Both the position numbers and the translations under genes were made by a program. The notes under the pieces are model-generated. The model had not been told where the DNA came from. It was given only the letters and a program-made list of their open reading frames with translations, and did not search any database. 22,768 nucleotides of DNA, from the NCBI GenBank assembly GCA_036373915.1, contig DASUUU010000155.1, positions 1 to 22,768 of the forward strand, written 5' to 3'. Position 1 is the first letter of the stretch, and every line of letters starts with the position of its first letter. Of the stretch, positions 7,362 to 13,933 are shown piece by piece. This stretch comes from JASLBX01 sp036373915 (GTDB lineage: Bacteria > Actinomycetota > Actinomycetes > Jiangellales > Jiangellaceae).

Positions 7362-8003
7362 TCAGTGGCCGCTGGGCTGCTCGGCGTTGCCGTACGCGGC
7401 GAGGAAGGTTCGGACGGCGGCATCTGCGTGCTGCCGGAGTTGCCGGGGGCTGAACGACTCGCCGGCGGGGTTGAACAAGGCGGCATTGAGCGGCGCGCCT
7501 AGGAGCAGCCAGAGGAACTGCTCGGCAGCAACGCGCATGTCGCCGGTGAGCAGGTGACGATCTGCCAGCCTCTGGAACAGCCGGGTGAGCGTGCGCTGAC
7601 CCTGGAGTCGTGCTCGCTCGTCCCACGCACGCGCCAGTTCAGGAAAGCGCTCAGTCTGCCCTGCGACGAGCCTGCGCATCCGAAGCAGATCGGGATCAGT
7701 GACGGTGGCGACGAACTGCCTGGCGAACGCCCGTAGATCCGCTGGCAGGTCCGTCGTGGTAGCCAGTGTGTCGAGATGGTCGTCCGACATCCGCTCGGCG
7801 TCTTCGATCTCGCGTCGAATGACCGCGAGGAATAGCCGCTCCTTGCTGGGGAAGTACCTGTAGAGCGTGACCTTGGAAATCTTGGCCAGGGCTGCGATCT
7901 CGTCCACGCTCGCGGACCGGAAGCCTCGTTGCAGGAATACCGCACGGGCGGCACGCAGGATGAGCGGCTCCTTCGGCGTTCCCCGACCCCTTGCCTCGGT
8001 CAT
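7362..8003 (-). CDS. TetR family repressor of the adjacent hydrolase gene
   Basis: A 213-residue TetR-type regulator with a clear helix-turn-helix: ILRAARAVFLQRGFRSASVDEIAALAKISKVTLYRYFPSKERLF in outline. The tail resembles the AefR-like C-terminal class (helices with FARQFVATVTDPDLLRMRRLV). The frame is open to 8072, but that would run through two operators; the ATG at 8003 gives a normal N-terminus. No ribosome binding site precedes it, so the mRNA could be leaderless or nearly so. It diverges from the alpha/beta hydrolase at 8063 across two near-identical 17-bp palindromes, so autoregulation and control of the hydrolase are a firm inference. Confidence 0.9.
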   Translation of the reverse strand: MTEARGRGTPKEPLILRAARAVFLQRGFRSASVDEIAALAKISKVTLYRYFPSKERLFLAVIRREIEDAERMSDDHLDTLATTTDLPADLRAFARQFVATVTDPDLLRMRRLVAGQTERFPELARAWDERARLQGQRTLTRLFQRLADRHLLTGDMRVAAEQFLWLLLGAPLNAALFNPAGESFSPRQLRQHADAAVRTFLAAYGNAEQPSGH

Positions 8004-8004
8004 G

Positions 8005-8021
8005 AACTGAACTGTACAGTA
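8005..8021. promoter_or_regulatory. TetR operator, tetR-proximal copy
   Basis: AACTGAACTGTACAGTA matches the perfect palindrome at 8033-8049 in 15 of 17 positions. It starts 2 bases upstream of the tetR start codon, so binding would occlude tetR transcription start and initiation region. Confidence 0.8.
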
Positions 8022-8032
8022 TCGATCTGAAG

Positions 8033-8049
8033 TACTGAACTGTTCAGTA
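8033..8049. promoter_or_regulatory. TetR operator, hydrolase-proximal copy
   Basis: TACTGAAC-T-GTTCAGTA is a perfect 17-bp palindrome. It is exactly 28 bp from the copy at 8005-8021 and ends 13 bases before the GTG start of the hydrolase, next to its ribosome binding site TGGAGG. Two copies of the same palindrome in a divergent TetR promoter leave little doubt that this is the regulator's target. Confidence 0.88.
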
Positions 8050-8062
8050 TTGGAGGCCGGTA

Positions 8063-8830
8063 GTGAGTACAACGATCCGATCCGCGGATGGCACGCCGCT
8101 CGCCGTCAGCTCCACCGGCGACGGGCCCGCAGTCGTAATGATCGACCCGGCCGGCGCGTTCCACGGGCTCCGGCCGATGGCGGGTGCGATCGCCCCACTC
8201 GCACTTGACTTCACCGTCTATACCTATGACCGGCGGGGCCGCGGCGACAGCGGCGACACGTTGCCGTTCACGCCGCAGCGTGAGATCGACGACCTCGCTG
8301 CCATCGTTGACTTCGCCGGCGGTCAGGCGTTCGGCTACGGATTCTCATCCGGCGCCGCTGTCGCGTTGGGCGCAGCGGCCAGCGGTGTGCCCATCCGGAA
8401 ACTCGCACTGCTGGAGCCGCCATTCGCCGTCGACGAACCAACCGACCAGGCCTTCACGGCCGAGCTGCGTCGACTCCTGGACCAACAGGAGCGCGGCGCG
8501 GCCGTGGAGTTCGTCAACCGCAGCGTGGGCGTACCCGAGGAGCGCGTGGGTGCGCTCCGCGAACATCCGGCCTGGCCGGAGCTGGAAGCATTGGCCCACA
8601 CTTACCTGTACGACGTCGCCGTCCTCGAGCTGATGACCGGTGACCTGCTAGCTGCCGTCCAGCAGCCCACGCTGGTCCTATCCAGCGCGGGAAGCGACGA
8701 CTACCTGCGCACCACGGCCATCGACGTCGCATCGCGACTGCCCAACGCCCGGCATCTCGAGGTCCCCGGAGAGTGGCACGGCGTCGACGACAACGACCTG
8801 GCACGAGTTCTCATCGACTGGTTCCGGTAA
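8063..8830 (+). CDS. Alpha/beta hydrolase
   Basis: A 255-residue single-domain alpha/beta hydrolase. The strand 4 region is VYTYDRRGRGDSGDT (about 52-66), typical of the family. The nucleophile elbow is G93-F-S95-S-G97, so Ser95 is the expected nucleophile. The acid is probably Asp212 or Asp213 in SSAGSDDYLR, and the histidine is His239 in PGEWHGVDD. The GTG at 8063 follows TGGAGG at a good distance. The protein is at the short end of the family, with a small lid. Its neighbour on the other strand is the TetR whose operators lie between them. The substrate is not deducible; a stress- or ligand-induced esterase, lactonase or similar is likely. Confidence 0.88.
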   Translation: MSTTIRSADGTPLAVSSTGDGPAVVMIDPAGAFHGLRPMAGAIAPLALDFTVYTYDRRGRGDSGDTLPFTPQREIDDLAAIVDFAGGQAFGYGFSSGAAVALGAAASGVPIRKLALLEPPFAVDEPTDQAFTAELRRLLDQQERGAAVEFVNRSVGVPEERVGALREHPAWPELEALAHTYLYDVAVLELMTGDLLAAVQQPTLVLSSAGSDDYLRTTAIDVASRLPNARHLEVPGEWHGVDDNDLARVLIDWFR

Positions 8831-8838
8831 CGGCCTAT

Positions 8839-8895
8839 CCGCCAGAGCATCGGAATGCACGCTGCGGGCTGTTGTCAGCGGATTCCGATTGGCGG
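8839..8895. terminator. Bidirectional hairpin between hydrolase and wrbA
   Basis: Three nested perfect stems: CCGCCA (8839-8844) with TGGCGG (8890-8895), ATCGGAAT (8849-8856) with ATTCCGAT (8882-8889), and GCTG (8861-8864) with CAGC (8876-8879). Together they give 18 paired bases around an 11-base loop. It lies between two convergent genes, which is where a two-way terminator is expected. There is no T-tract. Confidence 0.65.
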
Positions 8896-8951
8896 CCGGT
8901 CATGGCGATGCCCCGGCAGCGAATGTGGTTTCAACCGGGCCGTCGTTTGGA

Positions 8952-9623
8952 TCAGCGGATCGCTACCTGCCTCGGGTGATCCGACTGCTCGTCGCCTGCG
9001 CCGCGATGGCCCGCGTGGAAGCGGCGGCCGGCCTTGAGAGCCGCGGCGGTGTCCACGACGCGCCGAGCCTGGTAGCGGGCCGCCTGCAGGGCCTGATCGG
9101 TGGGCCGGCCTTCGCCGGACACATGGGAGGTGCCGTAGGGATTGCCGATCTGGTACTCGACGGGGTCGGTGTATCCGGGGGGCACGATGATGCCGCCCCA
9201 GTGGTAGAACGTGTTCCCCAGCGCCAGGAGGGTGGACTCCTGCCCGCCGTGGGCGGTGCTGCTGGCGGTGAAGGCCGAGTACACCTTGTCGGTCAGCTTG
9301 CCCTCGCGCCACAGTCCGCCGGTCTTTTCGGTGAATGCCCGCAACTGGCTGGCCGGATTGCCGAAGCGGGTGGGGGCGCCGAACAGGACGGCGTCGGCCC
9401 ACGCCAGGTCCTCGAGGCCGGCCTCGGCCACGTCGGCTGTCTCCTGGCGGTGCTGAGCCCAGGCAGGAATAGTGCTGATCACCTCCGCAGGTGACGTTTC
9501 GGCCACCCTGCGCAGCCGCACACGTGCGCCGGCCTTCTCCGCGCCCTCGGCCGCGGCTTGCGCCAGCGCGTGCACGGTGCCGGTGGCGCTGTAGTAGATG
9601 ATCGCGACGTTGACGGGTTCCAT
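8952..9623 (-). CDS. wrbA: NAD(P)H:quinone oxidoreductase, WrbA type
   Basis: A 223-residue flavodoxin-fold protein of the WrbA family, which reduces quinones by two electrons with NAD(P)H and FMN. The FMN phosphate loop is YYSATGTVHALA (10-21). The ring-binding loop is FGAPTRFGN (81-89), followed by GGLWREGKLTDKVYSAF, then ASSTAHGGQESTLLAL, and HWGGIIVPPGY (141-151). All are WrbA signatures. The tail is about 20 residues longer than usual, ending in a His/Arg-rich stretch. The ATG at 9623 has GGGAGG 8 bases upstream. It fits the detoxification theme of the region, but no regulator is directly attached to it. Confidence 0.93.
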   Translation of the reverse strand: MEPVNVAIIYYSATGTVHALAQAAAEGAEKAGARVRLRRVAETSPAEVISTIPAWAQHRQETADVAEAGLEDLAWADAVLFGAPTRFGNPASQLRAFTEKTGGLWREGKLTDKVYSAFTASSTAHGGQESTLLALGNTFYHWGGIIVPPGYTDPVEYQIGNPYGTSHVSGEGRPTDQALQAARYQARRVVDTAAALKAGRRFHAGHRGAGDEQSDHPRQVAIR

Positions 9624-9929
9624 GATCGGTGCCTCCCGAGGATGCCTTCGCTGTGCTTCGTTGCTGGAATGGTTCGTCTCAGCAGTTCGACGACACAGCC
9701 ACGCGGAATGTGAGGCGGCCTACCTGGGCGACATATCCGACGCCGCATTGCGCCCTCGAGCCTGGACGCCATGCCCCTGGGGTGGCACACCGCGGCGCAG
9801 CGGTGCGGAGCGCTCCGACCTGCCGCGGGGTGGCGCACTTGCGCGCGGAGCTGCGCACCCTGGATGGTCGCTGAACGCTGTCATGTAAATGCCCTGGCTG
9901 AGCACCCCTGCCGTCAAGGGACAGCCAAA

Positions 9930-9947
9930 CACCAAGCTTCCGTGGTG
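9930..9947 (-). repeat. AAGCTT repeat, inverted copy
   Basis: Read on the minus strand this is CACCACGGAAGCTTGGTG, differing by one base from the 18-base core CACCGCGGAAGCTTGGTG of the two direct copies at 9992 and 10024. Each unit is itself framed by CACC and GGTG. Confidence 0.75.
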
Positions 9948-9991
9948 CTGCTGAACAACTGCACCGAGGTTCCACAATGTCGTCCTGCTGG

Positions 9992-10014
9992 CACCGCGGA
10001 AGCTTGGTGCCCGC
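9992..10014 (+). repeat. AAGCTT repeat, direct copy 1
   Basis: A 23-base unit beginning CACCGCGGAAGCTTGGTG and ending CCCGC, identical over all 23 bases to the copy at 10024-10046, 32 bases further on. With the inverted copy at 9930 it makes a small REP-like cluster. Whether it recurs around the genome cannot be seen from this window. Confidence 0.8.
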
Positions 10015-10023
10015 CCGCAGGCC

Positions 10024-10046
10024 CACCGCGGAAGCTTGGTGCCCGC
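10024..10046 (+). repeat. AAGCTT repeat, direct copy 2
   Basis: Identical 23-base unit to that at 9992-10014. Its last bases run directly into the DUF899-like gene fragment, so the repeat marks the point where the old gene is broken. Confidence 0.8.
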
Positions 10047-10117
10047 TACCACCACTTCATGGGCTGGGACATGCCGTGGTACGCGGCACAGGACTCCCCC
10101 GACGCACTCGCCGTGGA
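10044..10117 (+). pseudogene. Fragment of a DUF899-type (thioredoxin-like) gene
   Basis: One frame encodes RYHHFMGWDMPWYAAQD followed by SPDALAV. As I recall the DUF899 proteins of actinomycetes, this matches the conserved inner segment 'FMGW..PWYSAQ.S.DAL'. The match begins right at the end of a repeat unit and fades after about 25 codons, with nothing of the family's remaining 200 or so residues on either side. It is read as a short remnant of a deleted gene. The identification comes from memory of the family pattern, so it is moderate. Confidence 0.45.
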
Positions 10118-10143
10118 GTCAATCGCCAAGGCGGCACCTCGGG

Positions 10144-10524
10144 TCAGTTGACCCACTTGACGAGCTGCCACACGATTCCGTTCGGGTCCGCGAACTGACA
10201 GAACCGCTCGCCCCATGGCTCGGTCTCGGGAGGAGTGACGACCCGGGCGCCCGCTCCGGCGACACGGTCGAACTCAGCGTCAACGTCGTCGACGACCATG
10301 GCGATGAGCAGACCCTGACCAGCGGATCCTGCTATCTCTGCCGGCTTGAACGTCGGCAGGCCTGTGGCGAGGAAGATGACGTTGAACCCTCCGCTGGGGT
10401 GTTTGAGCGACACGAACCCGTCGTCGGACATCGCCTCCACGAAGCCGAAGTGTGCCTTCGCGAAGTCGGCGGACGCTCCGACGTCCGGGACATTCAGCGA
10501 CACAGCGGTTTCGGTGACGTTCAT
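10144..10524 (-). CDS. VOC superfamily (glyoxalase/bleomycin-resistance-like) protein
   Basis: A 126-residue protein of one VOC domain: two beta-alpha-beta-beta-beta halves beginning VSLNVPDVGASADFAKAHFGF and LIAMVVDDVDAEFDRVAGAG, and ending ERFCQFADPNGIVWQLVKW. The closing 'F.DPNG..WQL' strand is typical of the superfamily. The family includes glyoxalases, dioxygenases and drug-binding resistance proteins, and the metal residues are too poorly conserved here to choose. The ATG at 10524 has GGGAGA 6 bases upstream; a further ATG at 10536 is less likely. It diverges from a TetR gene at 10592, which probably controls it. Confidence 0.85.
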   Translation of the reverse strand: MNVTETAVSLNVPDVGASADFAKAHFGFVEAMSDDGFVSLKHPSGGFNVIFLATGLPTFKPAEIAGSAGQGLLIAMVVDDVDAEFDRVAGAGARVVTPPETEPWGERFCQFADPNGIVWQLVKWVN

Positions 10525-10591
10525 GCGTTCTCCCATCGCTAAACTACATACAACGTACAAGGTAATAGGAGGATACAGAGGAGGATCCCCG
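10525..10591. promoter_or_regulatory. Divergent promoter region, VOC gene and tetR
   Basis: This 67-base gap must hold both promoters. It contains two tandem 7-mers on the minus strand (TTGTACG TTGTATG, about 10547-10560), a plausible regulator site. No clean -35/-10 pair or full palindrome could be resolved. Confidence 0.4.
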
Positions 10592-11365
10592 TTGGCCAAA
10601 CCGCTGATCGATCTGCTCTGGCGCGACCACCCCGATGCTCCCGTCAGGGGCGCACGGGGCCCGCAGTCGCGCCGCTCCACCGGCGAGGTGGTCGGCAGCG
10701 CGATCGCGCTCGCCGATGCCGAGGGAATGGACGCAGTGACGATCCGAGCCGTTGCCGAGTCGCTCTCGATGTCGCCCATGTCGGTGTACACCCATGTCAA
10801 TAGCCGCGATGACCTGCTTGTTCTGATGGCGGACGCGGCCCACGCCAGCGCCCCACGTCCCCGACTCGGGCGGGCGTCCTGGCGGACCCGGGTCCGCCGG
10901 GTAGCAGAGTCGAACCTTGCCCTCTTGCGCGCTCATCCTTGGCTGCTTCACCTCACTGACGACCGGGTCGCGCTCGGTCCCGGCACGATCGCGAAGTACG
11001 ACCACGAACTGCACGCGTTCGACGGAACCGGGCTCAGCGACCTCGACCGTGACGCGGCGCTCACTTTCGTCATCGACTTCGCACGATCGGGCGCAGCGGC
11101 GATGGTCCGGACCGGTCAGCGCGGGGAATTCGCCGAGGTGTGGCAGGAGTCCGCCGGCCCTCTCGGCCGCTACCTTGGCGACTCCTACTCCCTTGCGCAA
11201 CGCGTAGGACAGGCAGCAGGCGAGCACATGGCCGCGCCTTACAGCGCCGAGCATGCGTGGGAGTTCGGCATCCAGCGGGTCGTCGCCGGCCTCTCTGCTC
11301 TCATCGACTCAGCCACGGAGCAGACCGTCCAGACCACACATTCCGCATCCAGCGCGCCGAAGTGA
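10592..11365 (+). CDS. TetR family regulator (tetracycline-repressor-like C-terminal domain)
   Basis: A 257-residue regulator. The helix-turn-helix follows a 30-residue leader and reads IALADAEGMDAVTIRAVAESLSMSPMSVYTHVNSRDDLLVLM in outline. The 'MSPM.VY.HV..RDDLL.LM.D' pattern and the long C-terminal part are those of TetR proteins with the TetR_C_1 type ligand domain. The best start is the TTG at 10592, which follows AGAGGAGG at 7 bases; no ATG or GTG in frame has comparable support, and earlier ones would lie inside the divergent VOC gene. The divergent layout points to control of the VOC gene at 10144-10524. Confidence 0.85.
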   Translation: MAKPLIDLLWRDHPDAPVRGARGPQSRRSTGEVVGSAIALADAEGMDAVTIRAVAESLSMSPMSVYTHVNSRDDLLVLMADAAHASAPRPRLGRASWRTRVRRVAESNLALLRAHPWLLHLTDDRVALGPGTIAKYDHELHAFDGTGLSDLDRDAALTFVIDFARSGAAAMVRTGQRGEFAEVWQESAGPLGRYLGDSYSLAQRVGQAAGEHMAAPYSAEHAWEFGIQRVVAGLSALIDSATEQTVQTTHSASSAPK

Positions 11366-11397
11366 CAATGACAACGTACAGCAGCGACGTCCCCTCC

Positions 11398-11423
11398 CTG
11401 ATCGGCGCCGCCGCGGCGATCAG
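11398..11423. terminator. Hairpin between tetR and epoxide hydrolase remnant
   Basis: CTGATCG (11398-11404) pairs perfectly with CGATCAG (11417-11423) around a GC-rich 12-base loop that can pair further. It lies in the 73-base gap between the ends of two convergent genes. There is no T-tract. Confidence 0.5.
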
Positions 11424-11438
11424 GGGCTCGCCGGACGA

Positions 11439-12272
11439 CTAGCGAAACCGGCGGAAGAACGATCTTATGTCCTCGACGAGCAGGTCCGGTGCCTCCATTG
11501 CGGCGAAGCGCCCGCCTCGGTCGAATTCGGACCAGTGCACGATGGTGTGCTCACGCTCAGCGACCCGCCTGATGGTCGGATCAGTCGGGAAGATTGCAAT
11601 GCCGGTCGGCACGCCCGATCTCGTCACCGGCGATCCCGACGCGACTCGCGCCTCGTAGTGGAGCTGCGCTGAGCTGGCACCGGTGCCGGTGAGCCAGTAC
11701 AGCGTGACGTCGGTGAGCAGGTGATCGCGATCGACTGCGTGATCGGGAAGCTCTCGGGCAGGGTCGGTCCACTCCCAGAACTTCTCCACGATCCACGCAA
11801 GCTGTCCGATCGGCGAGTCGGTCAACGCGTAGGCGATCGTCTGGGGGCGGGTCGACTGCACGTCGGCATAGCCGGTTCCGACCTCCCGCAGCCGATCAGC
11901 GGCGGCCAGCCGGGCGAGCTCGCCTGCGGTCAGTTTGTCAAGTTCGGCCGACTGCACGGCCGGGTATGCCAACGCCCCGTTGATGTGCACGCCGATGACG
12001 CGTTCGGGCGCCACGCGACCCAGCTCTGGGGAGACGACGCAGCCGGTGTCGCCCCCTTGCGCACCGTACCGGTCGTAGCCGAGCCGACGCATCAGCTCGG
12101 CCCAAGCCAGGGCGATGCGCCGGTGGTTCCAGCCCGGCCCGCTCAGCGGAGCGGAGAACCCGAAGCCCGGTACCGAGGGCGCCACGACGTGGAAGGCGTC
12201 GCCCGATCTACCGTCGTCGTACGGCAACCGGGCCTGTGCCGGGCACGGCGGCGCCACGGCCGTACTCGACAC
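11439..12272 (-). pseudogene. Epoxide hydrolase family gene, N-terminally truncated and catalytically damaged
   Basis: The 277-residue frame matches the epoxide hydrolases of actinomycetes from GDAFHVVAPSVPGFGFSAPL to the C-terminus, including RRLGYDRYGAQGGD and the ending MEAPDLLVEDIRSFF. Family members are about 380-400 residues. Missing here are the whole EHN domain and the oxyanion-hole motif HGWPG. The nucleophile Asp is kept, but in GGDTG rather than the usual GGDWG. The catalytic His of the usual RGGHFAAME is Arg (RGGRFAAME), coded CGC at 11508-11510, one transition from CAC. The GTG at 12272 has no clear ribosome binding site. It starts 15 bases after the end of the LysR gene. A non-functional remnant is much the likeliest reading. 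Confidence 0.8.
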
Positions 12273-12287
12273 CGCGATGAGTTCCGA

Positions 12288-13238
12288 CTACATCATCCGT
12301 GCTGAGCTAGGACTGCCGGCTCCCTCGACACAGCTGACCTGGTCGAGCGCTGCGGCTTCGCGCTTGAGCAGGGTGATGAACTCGGCCGCTGCTGGCGTGC
12401 TGTGTCGGGCTCGGGCGGTCGCAGCGAAGATGCGACGAGTGGCGGCATCGGCAGCTGGTAGTAGGCGAAGGATGACGCCGGCAGGGGTCGCACTTGCCGC
12501 CAAGGCCGGCACGAACGCCACGCCGAGACCCGCTGCGACACAGCCGAGTTTGCCGGTCCAGTCCGCGACCGCGAAGTCGACCCGGGGCTGGAAGCCCGCC
12601 GGGAAGTGGGCGCGCATGAGCGTCTGCTCGGCGGTAGGCGACCCGACGATGAATGGATCATCGGCCAGGTCCGCCAGCCGCACCTTGGGCCGGTCGGCCA
12701 ACGGATGGTCAACGGGCATCGCCACGAGCAACTGCTCATCGATGAGGTGGTGCAGCGTGAAGCGGTTGGGGTCGGGTGGGTCGTCCTCCGGCGGCGCGCT
12801 CACAACCGCTACGTCCACATCGCCGGATTCCAACCGGTTCAGCAGGCCTGGCGTCCTGTCCTCGACGAGGGTGACCCCGACGTTGGGACGCTCAGCCCGG
12901 AAGGTCGCGAGCGCTCGGGGCACAAGCGAGGCAACCGCCGTCGGGAACGCGCCCAATCGCAATTGCCCGGCATCGAGGTGCCGCAGCGCAGCGAGATCGC
13001 GGCGGGCGGTCGCAACGCGTTCGACGATGACCTCCGCGTGCTCCAGCAGACTCCGCCCTGCCTCGGTCAGGGCAACTCCGCGTGGCAGCCGGTCAAGCAG
13101 CGTGACGCCGGCCTCGGCCTCCAGCGTCGCGATCTGGCGCGAGACGGCCGACTGGGTATACCCGAGAACTGCTGCCGCCCGCGTGATCGACCCGGCTCGG
13201 GCTACTGTCCGGAAGACCTCGAGTAGCTGAGTCTGCAT
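12288..13238 (-). CDS. LysR family transcriptional regulator
   Basis: A 316-residue LysR-type regulator. The N-terminal helix-turn-helix reads LLEVFRTVARAGSITRAAAVLGYTQSAVSRQIATLEAEAGVTLLDR in outline (about residues 5-50), with RLPRGVALTEAGRSLL after it. The effector domain has the usual GQLRLGAFPTAVASLVP and HPLAD segments. The frame extends to 13304; the ATG at 13238 gives the normal LysR spacing to the helix-turn-helix, with 13247 as an alternative. It diverges from the DinB-esterase pair at 13349 across a region with a perfect 15-bp palindrome, so that pair is its likely target. The truncated epoxide hydrolase follows it on the same strand. Confidence 0.92.
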   Translation of the reverse strand: MQTQLLEVFRTVARAGSITRAAAVLGYTQSAVSRQIATLEAEAGVTLLDRLPRGVALTEAGRSLLEHAEVIVERVATARRDLAALRHLDAGQLRLGAFPTAVASLVPRALATFRAERPNVGVTLVEDRTPGLLNRLESGDVDVAVVSAPPEDDPPDPNRFTLHHLIDEQLLVAMPVDHPLADRPKVRLADLADDPFIVGSPTAEQTLMRAHFPAGFQPRVDFAVADWTGKLGCVAAGLGVAFVPALAASATPAGVILRLLPAADAATRRIFAATARARHSTPAAAEFITLLKREAAALDQVSCVEGAGSPSSARMM

Positions 13239-13256
13239 CCGACCCATGCTAGGCGC

Positions 13257-13271
13257 GCATGCATTGCATGC
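13257..13271. promoter_or_regulatory. 15-bp palindrome between lysR and dinB-like gene
   Basis: GCATGCA-T-TGCATGC is a perfect 15-bp palindrome 19 bases upstream of the lysR start and just left of the plus-strand -35. The position fits a LysR binding site serving autorepression and activation of the divergent genes. The classical T-N11-A half-site spacing is not obvious within it. Confidence 0.6.
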
Positions 13272-13282
13272 CGAACATTCGT

Positions 13283-13311
13283 TTGTCACATGCGAGTTCA
13301 GCACCTAGCGT
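13283..13311 (+). promoter_or_regulatory. Probable promoter of the DinB-esterase operon
   Basis: A -35 TTGTCA (13283-13288, 5 of 6 consensus) and a weak -10 TAGCGT (13306-13311) are spaced by 17 bases and lie 38 bases before the start at 13349. A weak -10 with a good upstream palindrome is typical of activator-dependent promoters. Confidence 0.5.
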
Positions 13312-13348
13312 TGCTGGGCGTCACCGACCATCCAATCGAGGAGCCCGC

Positions 13349-13933
13349 ATGCACGCGACCGACATCATGTCCGCCGAAGAAGCGTGCCGCCGCGTAGAAG
13401 TAGACCACCGCATACTGCTGGACGAGCTCGACCGCCATCCTGCCGACACGCTGACCGAGCCGTTCCGCGTGGCCAGCGGTCCGCTGGGTGACGCGTGCGA
13501 GTCTCTCCACGACCTCGTAGCCCACGTGCTGATGTGGGACGAGATCAGTTTGGCCGTCCTGCATGAGGCGGCCGCCGGCCGGGCGCACTGGAGCCTTGAT
13601 CCGCAATGGGAGGACCCCGACATCGGGCGCCGGCTCAACGAGGCTGGGGTCGCTGCGGGCCGGCGGCTGCCTACCCAACTGCTGGTGCACCGGCTCAACT
13701 CGGTAAGCGACGCCCTCAGCGCCGAACTCGGCAGCTTCAGTGCGGACCAGTGGAGCGCGCCTCTGGGGCTCGAGCTGTCCGCGGCCGCCACGGTGGGCGA
13801 ACTCGCCCAGTACGCGATGACCGTCCCGACAAAGAGCCCGTACTGGCACGCGGCCATCCACCTCCAGGCGTTCGAATCCATGCGCCAGAGCGAGGCGAGA
13901 ATTGCCGCGACATCGGTGGGGAGAGCATCGTGA
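13349..13933 (+). CDS. DinB-like four-helix protein
   Basis: A 194-residue helical protein. A helix ending ACESLHDLVAHVLMWDEISLAVL is followed by HRLNSVSDALSAELGSF and the late segment YWHAAIHLQAF. The histidine placement (HDLVAH..W near residue 55-60 and YWHAAIH near 180) is the pattern of DinB-fold proteins, several of which in actinomycetes are mycothiol-dependent enzymes of the maleylpyruvate isomerase kind. The exact subfamily is uncertain. The frame opens at 13259, but the ATG at 13349 has GAGGAG 5 bases upstream and is preferred. Its stop overlaps the start of the following esterase by 4 bases (GTGA), so the two are translated together. Confidence 0.72.
   Translation: MHATDIMSAEEACRRVEVDHRILLDELDRHPADTLTEPFRVASGPLGDACESLHDLVAHVLMWDEISLAVLHEAAAGRAHWSLDPQWEDPDIGRRLNEAGVAAGRRLPTQLLVHRLNSVSDALSAELGSFSADQWSAPLGLELSAAATVGELAQYAMTVPTKSPYWHAAIHLQAFESMRQSEARIAATSVGRAS

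Larger units (their letters stand above)
9624..10143. other. 520-base stretch without an intact gene
   Basis: No reading frame here looks like a real gene. Present are a GC-rich segment with a 12-bp palindrome (CGGAGCGCTCCG, 9806-9817), a 12-bp near-direct repeat (GGGGTGGCACAC at 9779-9790 and GGGGTGGCGCAC at 9827-9838), three copies of an AAGCTT-centred repeat, and a fragment of a DUF899-type gene. The wrbA promoter must lie in its left end. The mix of repeats and a broken gene suggests a site of past rearrangement. Confidence 0.6.

Noticed and set aside
9930..10046. Repeats as a CRISPR array or insertion sequence ends
   Set aside because: Only two direct copies with a 9-base gap between them, far too short for spacers, and no cas gene or transposase in the window.
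11368..11442. A 24-codon ORF (ATG to TAG) just after the tetR gene
   Set aside because: No ribosome binding site, no similarity, and it contains the 11398-11423 hairpin, which is better explained as a terminator.
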